A stretch of 37,718 bases of DNA from positions 1 to 37,718 of the forward strand of contig JAATGH010000229.1 of assembly GCA_015654745.1 (NCBI GenBank), read 5' to 3'. Positions within the stretch are counted from its first letter, which is position 1. Each line of letters starts with the position of its first letter. Source of the DNA: Enterobacterales bacterium. Its GTDB lineage: Bacteria > Pseudomonadota > Gammaproteobacteria > Enterobacterales > Enterobacteriaceae. A model generated the notes under the pieces. That model worked only from the letters and a program-made list of their open reading frames with translations. It had not been told where the DNA came from and made no database searches. The translations under genes and the position numbers were made by a program. Positions 17,563 through 24,351 of this stretch are shown in pieces.

Positions 17563-17570
17563 TTTAAAAA

Positions 17571-17587
17571 TGGGCCATTACGGCCCA
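17571..17587 (-). terminator. Hairpin after the tailspike, U-tract on the - strand
   Basis: TGGGCC (17571-17576), loop ATTAC, GGCCCA (17582-17587). On the + strand there is no T-run after the stem; on the - strand the stem is followed by TTTTTAAATT. It would stop - strand transcription entering the prophage from the right and may also weakly end the + late transcript. Confidence 0.55.
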
Positions 17588-17757
17588 ATCACTACAAGCA
17601 CAGCGAGACGGGGCTAACTTATCGGCTCCGTTCTCGCGCCTCAACCATCCTCGCTCATTCCTGCGTAACGCCTCGCAAAAACTAAATTCTCCCCTCACTC
17701 AATAGCCTACCGCGATCATCATTCTGCCTGCTTCACAACCCAACACGCTCGCGACTA

Positions 17758-17777
17758 TACTGTACAAAATCACAGTA
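17758..17777 (+). promoter_or_regulatory. LexA (SOS) box
   Basis: TACTGT-N8-ACAGTA, a full match to the outer parts of the E. coli LexA consensus (CTGT-N8-ACAG at 17760-17775), ending 14 bases before the UmuD'-like ATG. The spacer ACAAAATC is AT-rich as usual. It implies DNA-damage induction of the gene that follows. Confidence 0.85.
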
Positions 17778-17791
17778 ATTAGGCATTCATC

Positions 17792-18181
17792 ATGGCATTC
17801 CCATCCCCGGCAGCGGACTACGTAGAGAACTCAATCAGCCTGGACGACCTTTGCATCGTGCGGCCGGCGTCAACGTTTCTGATGCGCTCCGACCGAACGC
17901 TGCTACATGCGGGCATTTTCAAGGATGCATTGCTCGTCGTTGACGCCAGTATTAAGCCGGTTCACGGCAGCGTTGTGATTGCCGAGGTTGACGGGTGCCG
18001 CGTTGTGCGCCGGCTACATCTGCATCCAGCCGTGGGACTGGAGCGCCTGGACACTGGATATATTCAACTGGTCGATCTGGTGGATTTTGAACAGGGGGAG
18101 GGGGTCTACATTTTCGGCGTGGTGACATATTGCGTAAACGATATGCGCGGGGCGGAGTTCGATGATGGGCCGGGGGTTTGA
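17792..18181 (+). CDS. UmuD'/HumD-like protein of the S24 fold, catalytic residues replaced
   Basis: 129 residues. MAFPSPAADYVENSISLDDL aligns with E. coli UmuD from its Gly25-Phe26 on (GFPSPAADYVE), i.e. it begins where processed UmuD' begins. An in-frame TAG at 17780 excludes a longer N-terminus. The catalytic Ser60 position (GDSMI in UmuD) reads DRTLL here, with Thr36, and the catalytic Lys97 position reads Arg73 (VVRRL). So it should be unable to self-cleave. Phage P1 HumD is a known naturally short UmuD' homologue under LexA control. As a UmuD' mimic it could partner a host UmuC for mutagenic repair; no umuC is in the window. The C-terminal 15 residues (MRGAEFDDGPGV) are acidic and extra. 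A LexA box lies just upstream. Decayed copies of the same gene lie at 19391-19507 and 21737-21797. Confidence 0.8.
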   Translation: MAFPSPAADYVENSISLDDLCIVRPASTFLMRSDRTLLHAGIFKDALLVVDASIKPVHGSVVIAEVDGCRVVRRLHLHPAVGLERLDTGYIQLVDLVDFEQGEGVYIFGVVTYCVNDMRGAEFDDGPGV

Positions 18182-18260
18182 GTACAAACAAAAATGCCCG
18201 CCGTATGCTCAGGCAGGCAAAGTACACCAGGGTAATTATCTAAAACACAACAAGGGTACC

Positions 18261-18302
18261 AGCGAATGCCAATTTATGAAATGATCATTTTTAGCATTCG
18301 CT
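18261..18302. repeat. Nested inverted repeat between umuD'-like gene and att
   Basis: AGCGAATGC (18261-18269) and GCATTCGCT (18294-18302) are perfect 9-base arms. Inside them lies the 12-base perfect palindrome AAATGATCATTT (18279-18290). It may be a protein-binding site near the phage end, or a hairpin in the transcript leaving the umuD'-like gene. No T-run follows, so it is not a plain terminator. Confidence 0.6.
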
Positions 18303-18474
18303 AACGGGATGGGCGGCGAGAAGCTTGATAAGGGTCCTAGTATTTGAGGTGGGACGATGTTGGGACAGGTAACGCGTCGCAACGTAATGCAACGTTTTAC
18401 ATCTTCCTGCATCTTGGGACGTGTGAGCGCGGCGGGATGCGGTAAGTTAATGATTAGTTAGTTAATACTTAGCT

Positions 18475-18519
18475 CTTCTAAGCCGTAGGTCACTGGTTCG
18501 AATCCAGTAGGGCGTACCA
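18475..18519 (+). repeat. 3' half of tRNA-Arg(UCU): phage attachment site
   Basis: Sequence CTTCTAA (anticodon loop with TCT), then GCCGT, variable region, T arm with GGTTCGAATCC and acceptor strand AGGGCGT plus A and CCA. It follows the 3' half of enterobacterial tRNA-Arg(UCU) exactly. Bases upstream of 18475 do not form the 5' half of a tRNA (no D arm, no anticodon-stem partner), so this is a fragment, not a tRNA gene. Tyrosine integrases commonly recombine within the anticodon loop and leave such a 3' piece at the end far from the integrase. The prophage therefore most likely ends here, with the intact tRNA and integrase to the left of the window. Confidence 0.8.
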
Positions 18520-18929
18520 TTCCGACGGTGGCGTGCCAGACGTGATTAACCCACTATCAACATCGCCGGCACGACGCTAGTTAGGCACTCCATGTTTTGA
18601 TTCACCCGGTTTCCTTCTTTAGCTATTTAGAGCCCGCGCGGCAAGATATAGCTAACCGTACGGAAAACAGAATATGCCTAATGAGGCGAGGTAATGACGC
18701 GACCGGCGGCGGAAAGACCGCTGGCGTAGCCGACTGACAAAAATGGGGTTATTGCGATTTGAAAAGCCTTAATATAAATAATCGCGTACCAAAAGCAATT
18801 AGTGCAACCAATCCTGAAATGATATGAAATACAATAATAAAAAAACAATTACTTCTAGCGTTATTATGTTTTTCTTAATATGAAAGTAATTCCTGAAAGG
18901 AACATTGAAAAAATAATTCATCAGTGGCT
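18520..18929. other. Non-coding stretch right of the att fragment
   Basis: No credible gene. The left part is of mixed composition; bases from about 18770 become very AT-rich with many stops on both strands. It leads into the first 107-bp repeat copy. I see no tRNA, terminator or conserved coding fragment in it. Confidence 0.5.
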
Positions 18930-19036
18930 GGCCGCGGCATCCTCTTTCTTAATCGAATGCCGGAAATGTTCGCCATATTTTTGCTAATTTAACGGCGATT
19001 AAAAATAGACTGAATTAGAAAATAAAACCGGACAGT
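18930..19036 (+). repeat. 107-bp direct repeat, copy 1
   Basis: Begins GGCCGCGGCATCCTC and ends CCGGACAGT. It matches 21796-21902 at 106 of 107 positions; the only difference is A19021 against C21887. It carries no open frame. The copies are in the same orientation and enclose the IS66 remnant, umuD'-like remnants and the toxin-immunity pair. Confidence 0.9.
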
Positions 19037-19067
19037 ATATGTAAGCATACGCCCAGTGCCGACCGTT

Positions 19068-19365
19068 AAGTTCTATGCGATCGAAGCGGACATCGGGGCG
19101 CGTCCGGCCGAGGAACGACAATCGGTGCGCGAAGCGCGCTGCGGGTGGTGAGCCTGGGCCGAAAAAAACCACCTGTTCATGGGTTCGGACAGGGGCGGCG
19201 ACCGGGCGGGCGGGGTTGATGTACACGCTGATTGGCAGTTGCAAACTGAACGGGTTGGAGACAGAGGCGTACGGTCTGCGCCATGTGCTGGTGATTATCG
19301 CGGCTCATCCCATCAATAAGAGTAAAGATCTCCTACCTGGGAACCTCACAATGCTTGCCAGATAA
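19068..19365 (+). pseudogene. IS66-family transposase remnant (C-terminal region)
   Basis: Three pieces in different frames match the end of IS66 TnpC-type transposases. First, KFYAIEADIGARPAEERQSV from 19068, ending in TGA at 19149. Second, KNHLFMGSDRGGDRAGG from about 19164. Third, MYTLIGSCKLNGLETEAYG and HVLVIIAAHPINK from 19219 to 19365. The catalytic middle part normally found between the first two pieces is missing, and at least two frame changes are present, so the gene is dead. No terminal inverted repeat was recognised. Confidence 0.75.
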
Positions 19366-19390
19366 GTGTCAATACGCCACTGGGTTGACG

Positions 19391-19507
19391 CTTACCGTTG
19401 ATGAAAGCATTAAACCAGTTCACGGCAGCAGCGTTGTTGCCAAAGTTGACGGGTGCCGAGTTGTGCGGAATGACTACATCCGCATCCCAGGGGGAGTTGT
19501 CATATGA
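19391..19507 (+). pseudogene. Internal fragment of a second UmuD'-like gene
   Basis: Translated in frame it reads LTVDESIKPVHGSSVVAKVD then GCRVVRNDYIRIP, matching residues about 49-80 of the intact copy at 17792-18181 (VDASIKPVHGSVVIAEVDGC). It has no start, begins mid-gene and reaches TGA at 19505. The matching 3' end lies at 21737-21797, on the other side of the toxin-immunity module. Confidence 0.75.
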
Positions 19508-19539
19508 GTAGAATGAAATCTATTATAACTTGATAGAAT

Positions 19540-19815
19540 CTAATGTGTTACGCATAAATTATAAAGAGTGTTACTCAATTGATTGAACCTCTTATTCGGG
19601 GCAACAAGCGGTTTTCCATTTTTTTGCAGTACGACATCATTTAATGAACCCATTCCGCCAAAAAGTGAATGAAGCCTATAAATTGCTTCTTCAGGATCGT
19701 CATCTAAATAGATATACAGCTGAGATAAGGTGTTCGCTAAATCGTGATATAAAGAATCTTTCAGCATTGGTATCATTTCTTTGATGACGATTTTAAGTTC
19801 CATGATTTTTTTCAT
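19540..19815 (-). CDS. Probable immunity protein for the adjacent bacteriocin-like toxin
   Basis: 91 residues, start ATG at 19815 overlapping the toxin stop (ATGA); an alternative ATG lies 4 codons on. The protein is small, mostly helical and acidic in the centre (YIYLDDDPEEAIYRLHSLF), with a GGMGSLNDVVL motif that I associate with DUF6966-type small proteins often found beside polymorphic toxins. It has no signal peptide and would act in the cytoplasm. Direct downstream overlap with a toxin-like gene is the classical immunity position. The immunity role is inferred from context. Confidence 0.6.
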   Translation of the reverse strand: MKKIMELKIVIKEMIPMLKDSLYHDLANTLSQLYIYLDDDPEEAIYRLHSLFGGMGSLNDVVLQKNGKPLVAPNKRFNQLSNTLYNLCVTH

Positions 19816-21455
19816 TTCAATGGCTCGCTTGATAAAATTTTAATGCCCGGAAGATCCCACGATGAAGGTATAATTACCTGATGGGTTCCGCCAACATAGA
19901 AACCCGACTGTGTCCCTACTTCTCCTAGGTACACTTTAGACCCAGCTGGCACTTCCATTGTGTAAACAGTATCTATGGGCGATTTTGCTCCGGTTGGCCA
20001 CTCTGGTAATAAAGCCTTGTCAATTCGCACTTGCACCATCCCCCTAGGCTTGTCTAGGCTAAAATACTGACCGAATTGCACTTCCGAAGTACCTGCTCTA
20101 TATAGTTTTACATTTTCTTTCAAAACAATTTCTGAATATCTGCCTCCAGCAAAGGTTTCTACTTGTTTAGCAACCAATGGACCAGGATTGACAGCGGAGT
20201 ATTCACCTAAGACCCTGCCAGGAATAGTTATAGATGTACCTGCAATCGGGATAGCATGGGCGGGGCCAACTAGGGCGGCAACTTTTTGCACACCGGTAAT
20301 GGCAGATTTGACGGCGCCAGGCACGACTAAAGCGGCTGTGGTCACTTCTGCTGTTAGTTTTCCACCGCCAAGACCAGCATTGAAAGCGCCAGCTACAGTT
20401 CCCTTGTTTTGCTCCAATTGATTATGTTCAAGTTTTGCGCGAAATGAATTATCGATCTGCTCAAGTTTATTATCGCTAACAGCGAATTGATAAGCTTTCA
20501 CCGTTGTATCGATTGGGTGAGTGACCAGATTCACAACACCGAGACCTGTATCTAAAACAGATGCTCCAACCCCCACCAACTGACCAGCTTTATAAGCGGC
20601 GTCTTGGGTAAACTGACTGATTATCTGCTCGGCTTTTACACCCAATCCACAAACTAACGTATCGCAAGCGGCGATTTCATTTTTATTAAGCTTTTGCTGA
20701 GAAGTCCAAGCTAATTCACTGGACTGCTTCGCTGCTTCTTCGGCTTTTCTTTGCTCCGATCGCCGATTTTCTATTACCTTGCATTCTCGAAGTTCACTGA
20801 GATGTTCTTGTGTTTTCTCTTTAATAAAATAGGCTTGGCATACGATATGATGCCGAATGTCGTAGGCTTTTTGCCGTGTCGGTATCTGAAATTTTTCGAT
20901 AAGATGAATGTTATGTTCTATGCGGTAGCGGCGTTCTTTGTCTTCTACACTATTATTCGGCAAAATTGATAATTGCCGTTTTAAATTATCTAGATATGCA
21001 TAGCTTTCATGTATTAACTTTTCAGCTTCACGCTGTTGGTGCTCTTTATCTGGAATTCGGGCATGGGCGGCCCTAACAAGATTTTCAGCGATTTCAACTG
21101 AATCAGTTTGCCATTGAGATTCAAAATCCTCTTTAAGCTGTTGGGACTCTGTTTTAGATTGTTTCTCATACCTGGCTGCATCCTGGATAGAAGGGTCATA
21201 TACTTGATTCATGGCGCACAAATCTCTGATTCTTGCCTCTGTTAAACTTTGTTGCCATGAGGTGCTTGAGATGGAATGGTTGCTTGAATAATTGCCTGGT
21301 CCATTAGCTCTCGCATTACCATGTGGTGAATGCGAACTATTTGAAACACCTGTTGTAGACGAAGGACCACTATAATGACAAATAGACCCCCTCGAATCAG
21401 TAGTCGTCGACCGACCATTTCCGTGATTGACTGTGCTCCCATTAATGTGTGGCAT
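19812..21455 (-). CDS. Bacteriocin / polymorphic-toxin-like protein
   Basis: 547 residues, AGGGAAAG before ATG 21455. Residues about 1-65 are a Gly/Ser/Asn/His-rich disordered segment (NHGNGRSTTTDSRG), like the translocation arms of colicin-type bacteriocins. Residues about 66-260 are long, charged helices that could form a coiled-coil receptor or translocation rod. Residues about 270-410 are Ala/Gly/Val-rich and hydrophobic (AGQLVGVGASVLDTGLGVVN, TTAALVVPGAVKSAITGV), like a pretoxin or membrane-contact region. The C-terminal 95 residues form a compact domain: VKLYRAGT (Tyr452-Arg453), GQYFSL (Ser466) and GGTHQVIIP (Gln526). The R/S/Q spacing recalls ADP-ribosyltransferase folds, but this is a weak analogy. 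No signal peptide. The immunity-like gene overlaps its end. Target and activity are unknown. Confidence 0.65.
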   Translation of the reverse strand: MPHINGSTVNHGNGRSTTTDSRGSICHYSGPSSTTGVSNSSHSPHGNARANGPGNYSSNHSISSTSWQQSLTEARIRDLCAMNQVYDPSIQDAARYEKQSKTESQQLKEDFESQWQTDSVEIAENLVRAAHARIPDKEHQQREAEKLIHESYAYLDNLKRQLSILPNNSVEDKERRYRIEHNIHLIEKFQIPTRQKAYDIRHHIVCQAYFIKEKTQEHLSELRECKVIENRRSEQRKAEEAAKQSSELAWTSQQKLNKNEIAACDTLVCGLGVKAEQIISQFTQDAAYKAGQLVGVGASVLDTGLGVVNLVTHPIDTTVKAYQFAVSDNKLEQIDNSFRAKLEHNQLEQNKGTVAGAFNAGLGGGKLTAEVTTAALVVPGAVKSAITGVQKVAALVGPAHAIPIAGTSITIPGRVLGEYSAVNPGPLVAKQVETFAGGRYSEIVLKENVKLYRAGTSEVQFGQYFSLDKPRGMVQVRIDKALLPEWPTGAKSPIDTVYTMEVPAGSKVYLGEVGTQSGFYVGGTHQVIIPSSWDLPGIKILSSEPLK

Positions 21456-21736
21456 ATTCTTTCCCTGAATTTATTAATTATTGCATTCTAAATAAAACAA
21501 TACTTCAAGTTTATGAAATATATAATTTCACCAAAACAAATAAACCACAGTGCAAGTCAAAGGATATTAAATGGCAATGTGATAGCTTGGTCGTTTCAGA
21601 ATATAAAAATATGTATATCAATTTAATAAATATATAATTTTTATATCACTTTAATTAATTTTGTTTAGTGCCGCTGCACAAATTCTTGACGTTATTATTT
21701 ACGCGCCAGTAGTGGTGATTTGTTGATTTTTATAGT
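21456..21736. other. AT-rich leader region upstream of the toxin gene
   Basis: About 280 very AT-rich bases without a credible ORF, ending at the umuD'-like 3' remnant. It must contain the toxin promoter on the - strand. I found no LexA box of the CTGT-N8-ACAG type in it, unlike most colicin genes. Confidence 0.45.
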
Positions 21737-21797
21737 GATTTTTAGATGGTTGACGTATTGAATTAATGAGATGCGGGGCGGGGAGTTTGATGGTGGG
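21737..21797 (+). pseudogene. 3' remnant of the second UmuD'-like gene
   Basis: Bases 21771-21800 match 18143-18172 of the intact gene at 25 of 30 positions (ATGCG..GGGCGG..AGTT.GATG.TGGGCCG), and the preceding 25 bases match at 19 of 25 (TGAC.TATTG). This is the end of the frame encoding the FGVVTYCVNDMRGAEFDDGP region. It is frame-damaged and abuts the second 107-bp repeat directly. Confidence 0.65.
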
Positions 21798-21902
21798 CCG
21801 CGGCATCCTCTTTCTTAATCGAATGCCGGAAATGTTCGCCATATTTTTGCTAATTTAACGGCGATTAAAAATAGACTGAATTAGAACATAAAACCGGACA
21901 GT
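21796..21902 (+). repeat. 107-bp direct repeat, copy 2
   Basis: Same orientation as copy 1 (18930-19036), 106 of 107 identical. Copy 2 starts exactly at the end of the umuD'-like 3' remnant, while copy 1 lies about 750 bases beyond the end of the intact umuD'-like gene. Confidence 0.9.
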
Positions 21903-21976
21903 TTATTACTTTTGTTGAAATACGGCGAGTTATTGAAGGAAATCGTGTTCTTCATGCTTGGTATTATATGGGTGCA

Positions 21977-23371
21977 TTAGTTCTCGGATACGCGGGCGAC
22001 TCGTAGCGGAAGGCGTGTTGCCGCCCCGAAGGCCAGTAGATGAAGGCCGGCAAGCATCACAAAGGTCAGCAAGAATTGCCGTGGCGGAACGTTGGCGGCG
22101 CCATGCATCGTCAATGAAACGATCACCGCCAAGAGGGTGGTAGCAATCGGGCCGCCAATCCGTTGCGCAATGTTCAACGCGGTGTTAGCCACGGCAAGTC
22201 TCGCTTTGGGAAGCGATGAATAGGCCGCCGATATGGACGGTATGCTGATGGTGCCCTGTCCTGCGCCGGCCAGGAACAGGCTTGCCACCGCCCACGTCAC
22301 CGAGAACTGATGCGCTATCATCCACAGGAATACCAGTGTGCCCAGCAACGCCAGCAGCGCACCTCCCGCGGAAATCAGGCGGCAGCCATATCTGTCGGTT
22401 AACCATCCCAGCAGTGGAAACGAGCACATCATGCCCAGGCCCATAAAGGCGATAAGCCAACCCGCTTGCGCCGCGGATAATCCGCAGCCGGCGATCAGGT
22501 ATAATGGGACCACGAGCTGCCGGCCATACATGATGCCATTAGCGAAAAATTGCGTGGTGGCGGCAACTGAGAACGTGCGGTTGGCAAAAATCCGCACGTC
22601 GATCAGCGCGGCATCGCCCTTGCGTAGCGAGTGTCGCAAAAATCCCCCGAGCAACACGACACCGGCGAGCAGAAACCACCGATCCGTTACGTGCGAGGCA
22701 TTTTGCAGCCCGTAGATGAGGGCGGCGAGACCAGGGGAAATCAGGGTAAAACCCAGAAAATCGAATGGGCGCTTTCGTAACGAGGACCGATCCTTCGGAA
22801 GCATTAACACGGCTAACCCGACGCCGAGAATACCTACTGGGACGTTGAGGTAAAACAGCCAGGGCCAGCCGGCATGGGTCAGGATGGTCCCAGCCAATAC
22901 CGGGCCAAGTATTGGCGCCAGCAGGATAGGCAGGGCAGCGTAACCCATGACGCGCGCCATGTTTTTCCCCGCCACGCGCGCTATCATCATCTGGGTCATG
23001 GGTGCCAGCACGCCGCCCACCAGCCCCTGAAATAGCCGGGCACAGATCAACTCGCTCATGGTCTGGGACACGCCGCAGAGAACGGAAGCCAGGGTGAACG
23101 TGGAAAAACAGATCAGATAGAGTCGCTTAGCGCCAATGCGATCCACGAGCCAACCGTTGAGCGGCAGCATTAGCGCCATGGCCAGCAGGTAGCCGCTGAC
23201 GACCCATTGCGCGGTGGCAACGGACGAATCAAGGGTGCGGCTGATGGTTGACAACGAAACGTTGACCACGGTGGAATCAAGCTGCGTCATAAAGGATCCC
23301 ATCAAAACCACGATGGCTACTTTCCAAACGAAGGGATCAATTCCGCCGGACGCGTTGGCGCGCTTGCTCAT
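21977..23371 (-). CDS. MFS drug efflux transporter, DHA2/EmrB-like
   Basis: 464 residues from ATG 23371 (MSKRANAS), which overlaps the MarR stop as ATGA; a longer in-frame version would run into marR and is rejected. The first membrane helix carries MTQLDSTVVNVSLSTI, the marker of DHA2 exporters, and TM2 is followed by motif A, GWLVDRIGAKR. A later PILAPILGPVLAG-like motif C (AALPILLAPILGPVLAG) indicates a drug/proton antiporter. About 12-14 hydrophobic helices are visible. It would export hydrophobic toxic compounds across the inner membrane. No EmrA-type adaptor is nearby. Being second in a marR operon, it is probably the regulator's main target. High confidence for family; substrate unknown. 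Confidence 0.88.
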   Translation of the reverse strand: MSKRANASGGIDPFVWKVAIVVLMGSFMTQLDSTVVNVSLSTISRTLDSSVATAQWVVSGYLLAMALMLPLNGWLVDRIGAKRLYLICFSTFTLASVLCGVSQTMSELICARLFQGLVGGVLAPMTQMMIARVAGKNMARVMGYAALPILLAPILGPVLAGTILTHAGWPWLFYLNVPVGILGVGLAVLMLPKDRSSLRKRPFDFLGFTLISPGLAALIYGLQNASHVTDRWFLLAGVVLLGGFLRHSLRKGDAALIDVRIFANRTFSVAATTQFFANGIMYGRQLVVPLYLIAGCGLSAAQAGWLIAFMGLGMMCSFPLLGWLTDRYGCRLISAGGALLALLGTLVFLWMIAHQFSVTWAVASLFLAGAGQGTISIPSISAAYSSLPKARLAVANTALNIAQRIGGPIATTLLAVIVSLTMHGAANVPPRQFLLTFVMLAGLHLLAFGAATRLPLRVARVSEN

Positions 23372-23805
23372 TTTGTTGGTTTCTCTGCCAGGCGTTTGAT
23401 GATTCCGGCAGCATTGAACAACGCGTCGCGCTCTTCCGGGGAGAGTTCGGCGATAGCGCGGGACAGCCATATCTGCTTCGCCGCGCGATTCTTTTTGCGT
23501 AACTCAAGGCCCTTCGGCGTTAATTCGATAAGCATCTGTCGGCCGTCGGTAGCATGAGGCGTGCGCTTGACAATGTCCATTTCTTCAAGGGCGGTGATGG
23601 TGGTTCCCATTGACTGCGGTTTAATCCCTTCGGCGCGGGCCAGGGCAGCGGTAGTCGCGGGTCCGTCGTTAGCCAGCCGCGACATGACCATCGACTCTGT
23701 CATGGAGAGTTCGTCCGCACAGGATTCATTACGAGTACGCCGGACCAGTAATCCTACGGCATGCATGAGCTCGGTGATGTCTTGTTCCAAGGTTTTGCTA
23801 GGCAT
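23368..23805 (-). CDS. MarR-family transcriptional regulator
   Basis: 145 residues, full length for MarR. It has N-terminal dimerisation helices (LMHAVGLLVRRTRNESC), a winged helix with LSMTESMVMSRLANDGPAT, recognition region LARAEGIKPQSMGTTITALE, and wing RTPHATDGRQMLIELTPKG. The C-terminal helices end in NAAGIIKRLAEKP. It is cotranscribed with the MFS gene (ATGA overlap) and probably represses the pair, with the ligand likely being the exported compound. A 45-bp perfect palindrome at 23851-23895, 46 bases upstream of the start, is the likely operator. High confidence. Confidence 0.9.
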   Translation of the reverse strand: MPSKTLEQDITELMHAVGLLVRRTRNESCADELSMTESMVMSRLANDGPATTAALARAEGIKPQSMGTTITALEEMDIVKRTPHATDGRQMLIELTPKGLELRKKNRAAKQIWLSRAIAELSPEERDALFNAAGIIKRLAEKPTK

Positions 23806-23850
23806 GATCTTTCAAACGCAATGTGGCTAAGTGTATGGGCAGGATGAATG

Positions 23851-23895
23851 TAACCAGCCAAACTTGCAAGATAAACTTGCAAGTTTGGCTGGTTA
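23851..23895. promoter_or_regulatory. Probable MarR operator, 20-base perfect inverted repeat
   Basis: TAACCAGCCAAACTTGCAAG (23851-23870), spacer ATAAA, and its exact reverse complement (23876-23895). Each arm also contains the 8-base palindrome CTTGCAAG, so there are two half-operators 13 bases apart. It lies between marR (start 23805, - strand) and the + strand gene at 24019, and so could control both directions. Confidence 0.75.
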
Positions 23896-24018
23896 ATGAG
23901 AATCTCGCTATCTATACCGTCAGCCTGTGAATACGCGAATACGCAATGGGAGCCTCATTGACCGCGTTGCGGCATGAAGCGGCGTCACATGATGTTATGA
24001 AGAATGGAGAGAAATCAT

Positions 24019-24345
24019 ATGCCATGGTATCAATACCTTGCTTACTTCGTGGGCGGCATGTTTGTTGCCAACGCGATTCCACACTTCGTAAGCGGAATGA
24101 TGGGACGGTCTTTTCAGAGTCCGTTTGCCTCGCCTTCGGGCAAGGGATTGTCCTCATCAACCGTCAATGTTTTATGGGGCGCATCCAACCTTGCGCTGGG
24201 CTATCTTCTGATCTATCGGATCGGATATTTTGATGTGCGCGTCACGGCTGATGCCATTACCGCCGGCCTCGGCGCGTTGTTGATGGCAATCATGGCCGCC
24301 CGGATGTTCGGAAGGTTTCATGGTGGCGCGCCTATAGCTCGATAG
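24019..24345 (+). CDS. Conserved small inner-membrane protein
   Basis: 108 residues from ATG 24019 (MPWYQYLAYF), behind GGAG 9 bases upstream; the ATG at 24004 overlaps that site and is rejected. Three to four hydrophobic helices are visible (LAYFVGGMFVANAIPHFVSG, VNVLWGASNLALGYLLIY, DAITAGLGALLMAIMAARMF). The central FQSPFASPSGKGLSSSTVN loop is strongly patterned and recalls a conserved enterobacterial family without known function. It is divergent from the marR-MFS operon, with the shared palindromic operator between them, so regulation by the same MarR protein is plausible. Confidence 0.7.
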   Translation: MPWYQYLAYFVGGMFVANAIPHFVSGMMGRSFQSPFASPSGKGLSSSTVNVLWGASNLALGYLLIYRIGYFDVRVTADAITAGLGALLMAIMAARMFGRFHGGAPIAR

Positions 24346-24351
24346 GGACAA

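Noticed and set aside
17563-18475. Phage lysis genes (holin, endolysin) after the tailspike
   Set aside because: None seen; the UmuD'-like gene follows directly. Lysis genes must lie elsewhere in the prophage or be lost.
18400-18519. A complete tRNA-Arg gene
   Set aside because: Only the part from the anticodon loop to CCA is present; the upstream bases cannot form the D arm, anticodon-stem partner or 5' acceptor strand.
21456-21736. LexA box for the bacteriocin-like gene
   Set aside because: Searched for CTGT-N8-ACAG by eye on both strands and found none, so SOS control of the toxin is not claimed.
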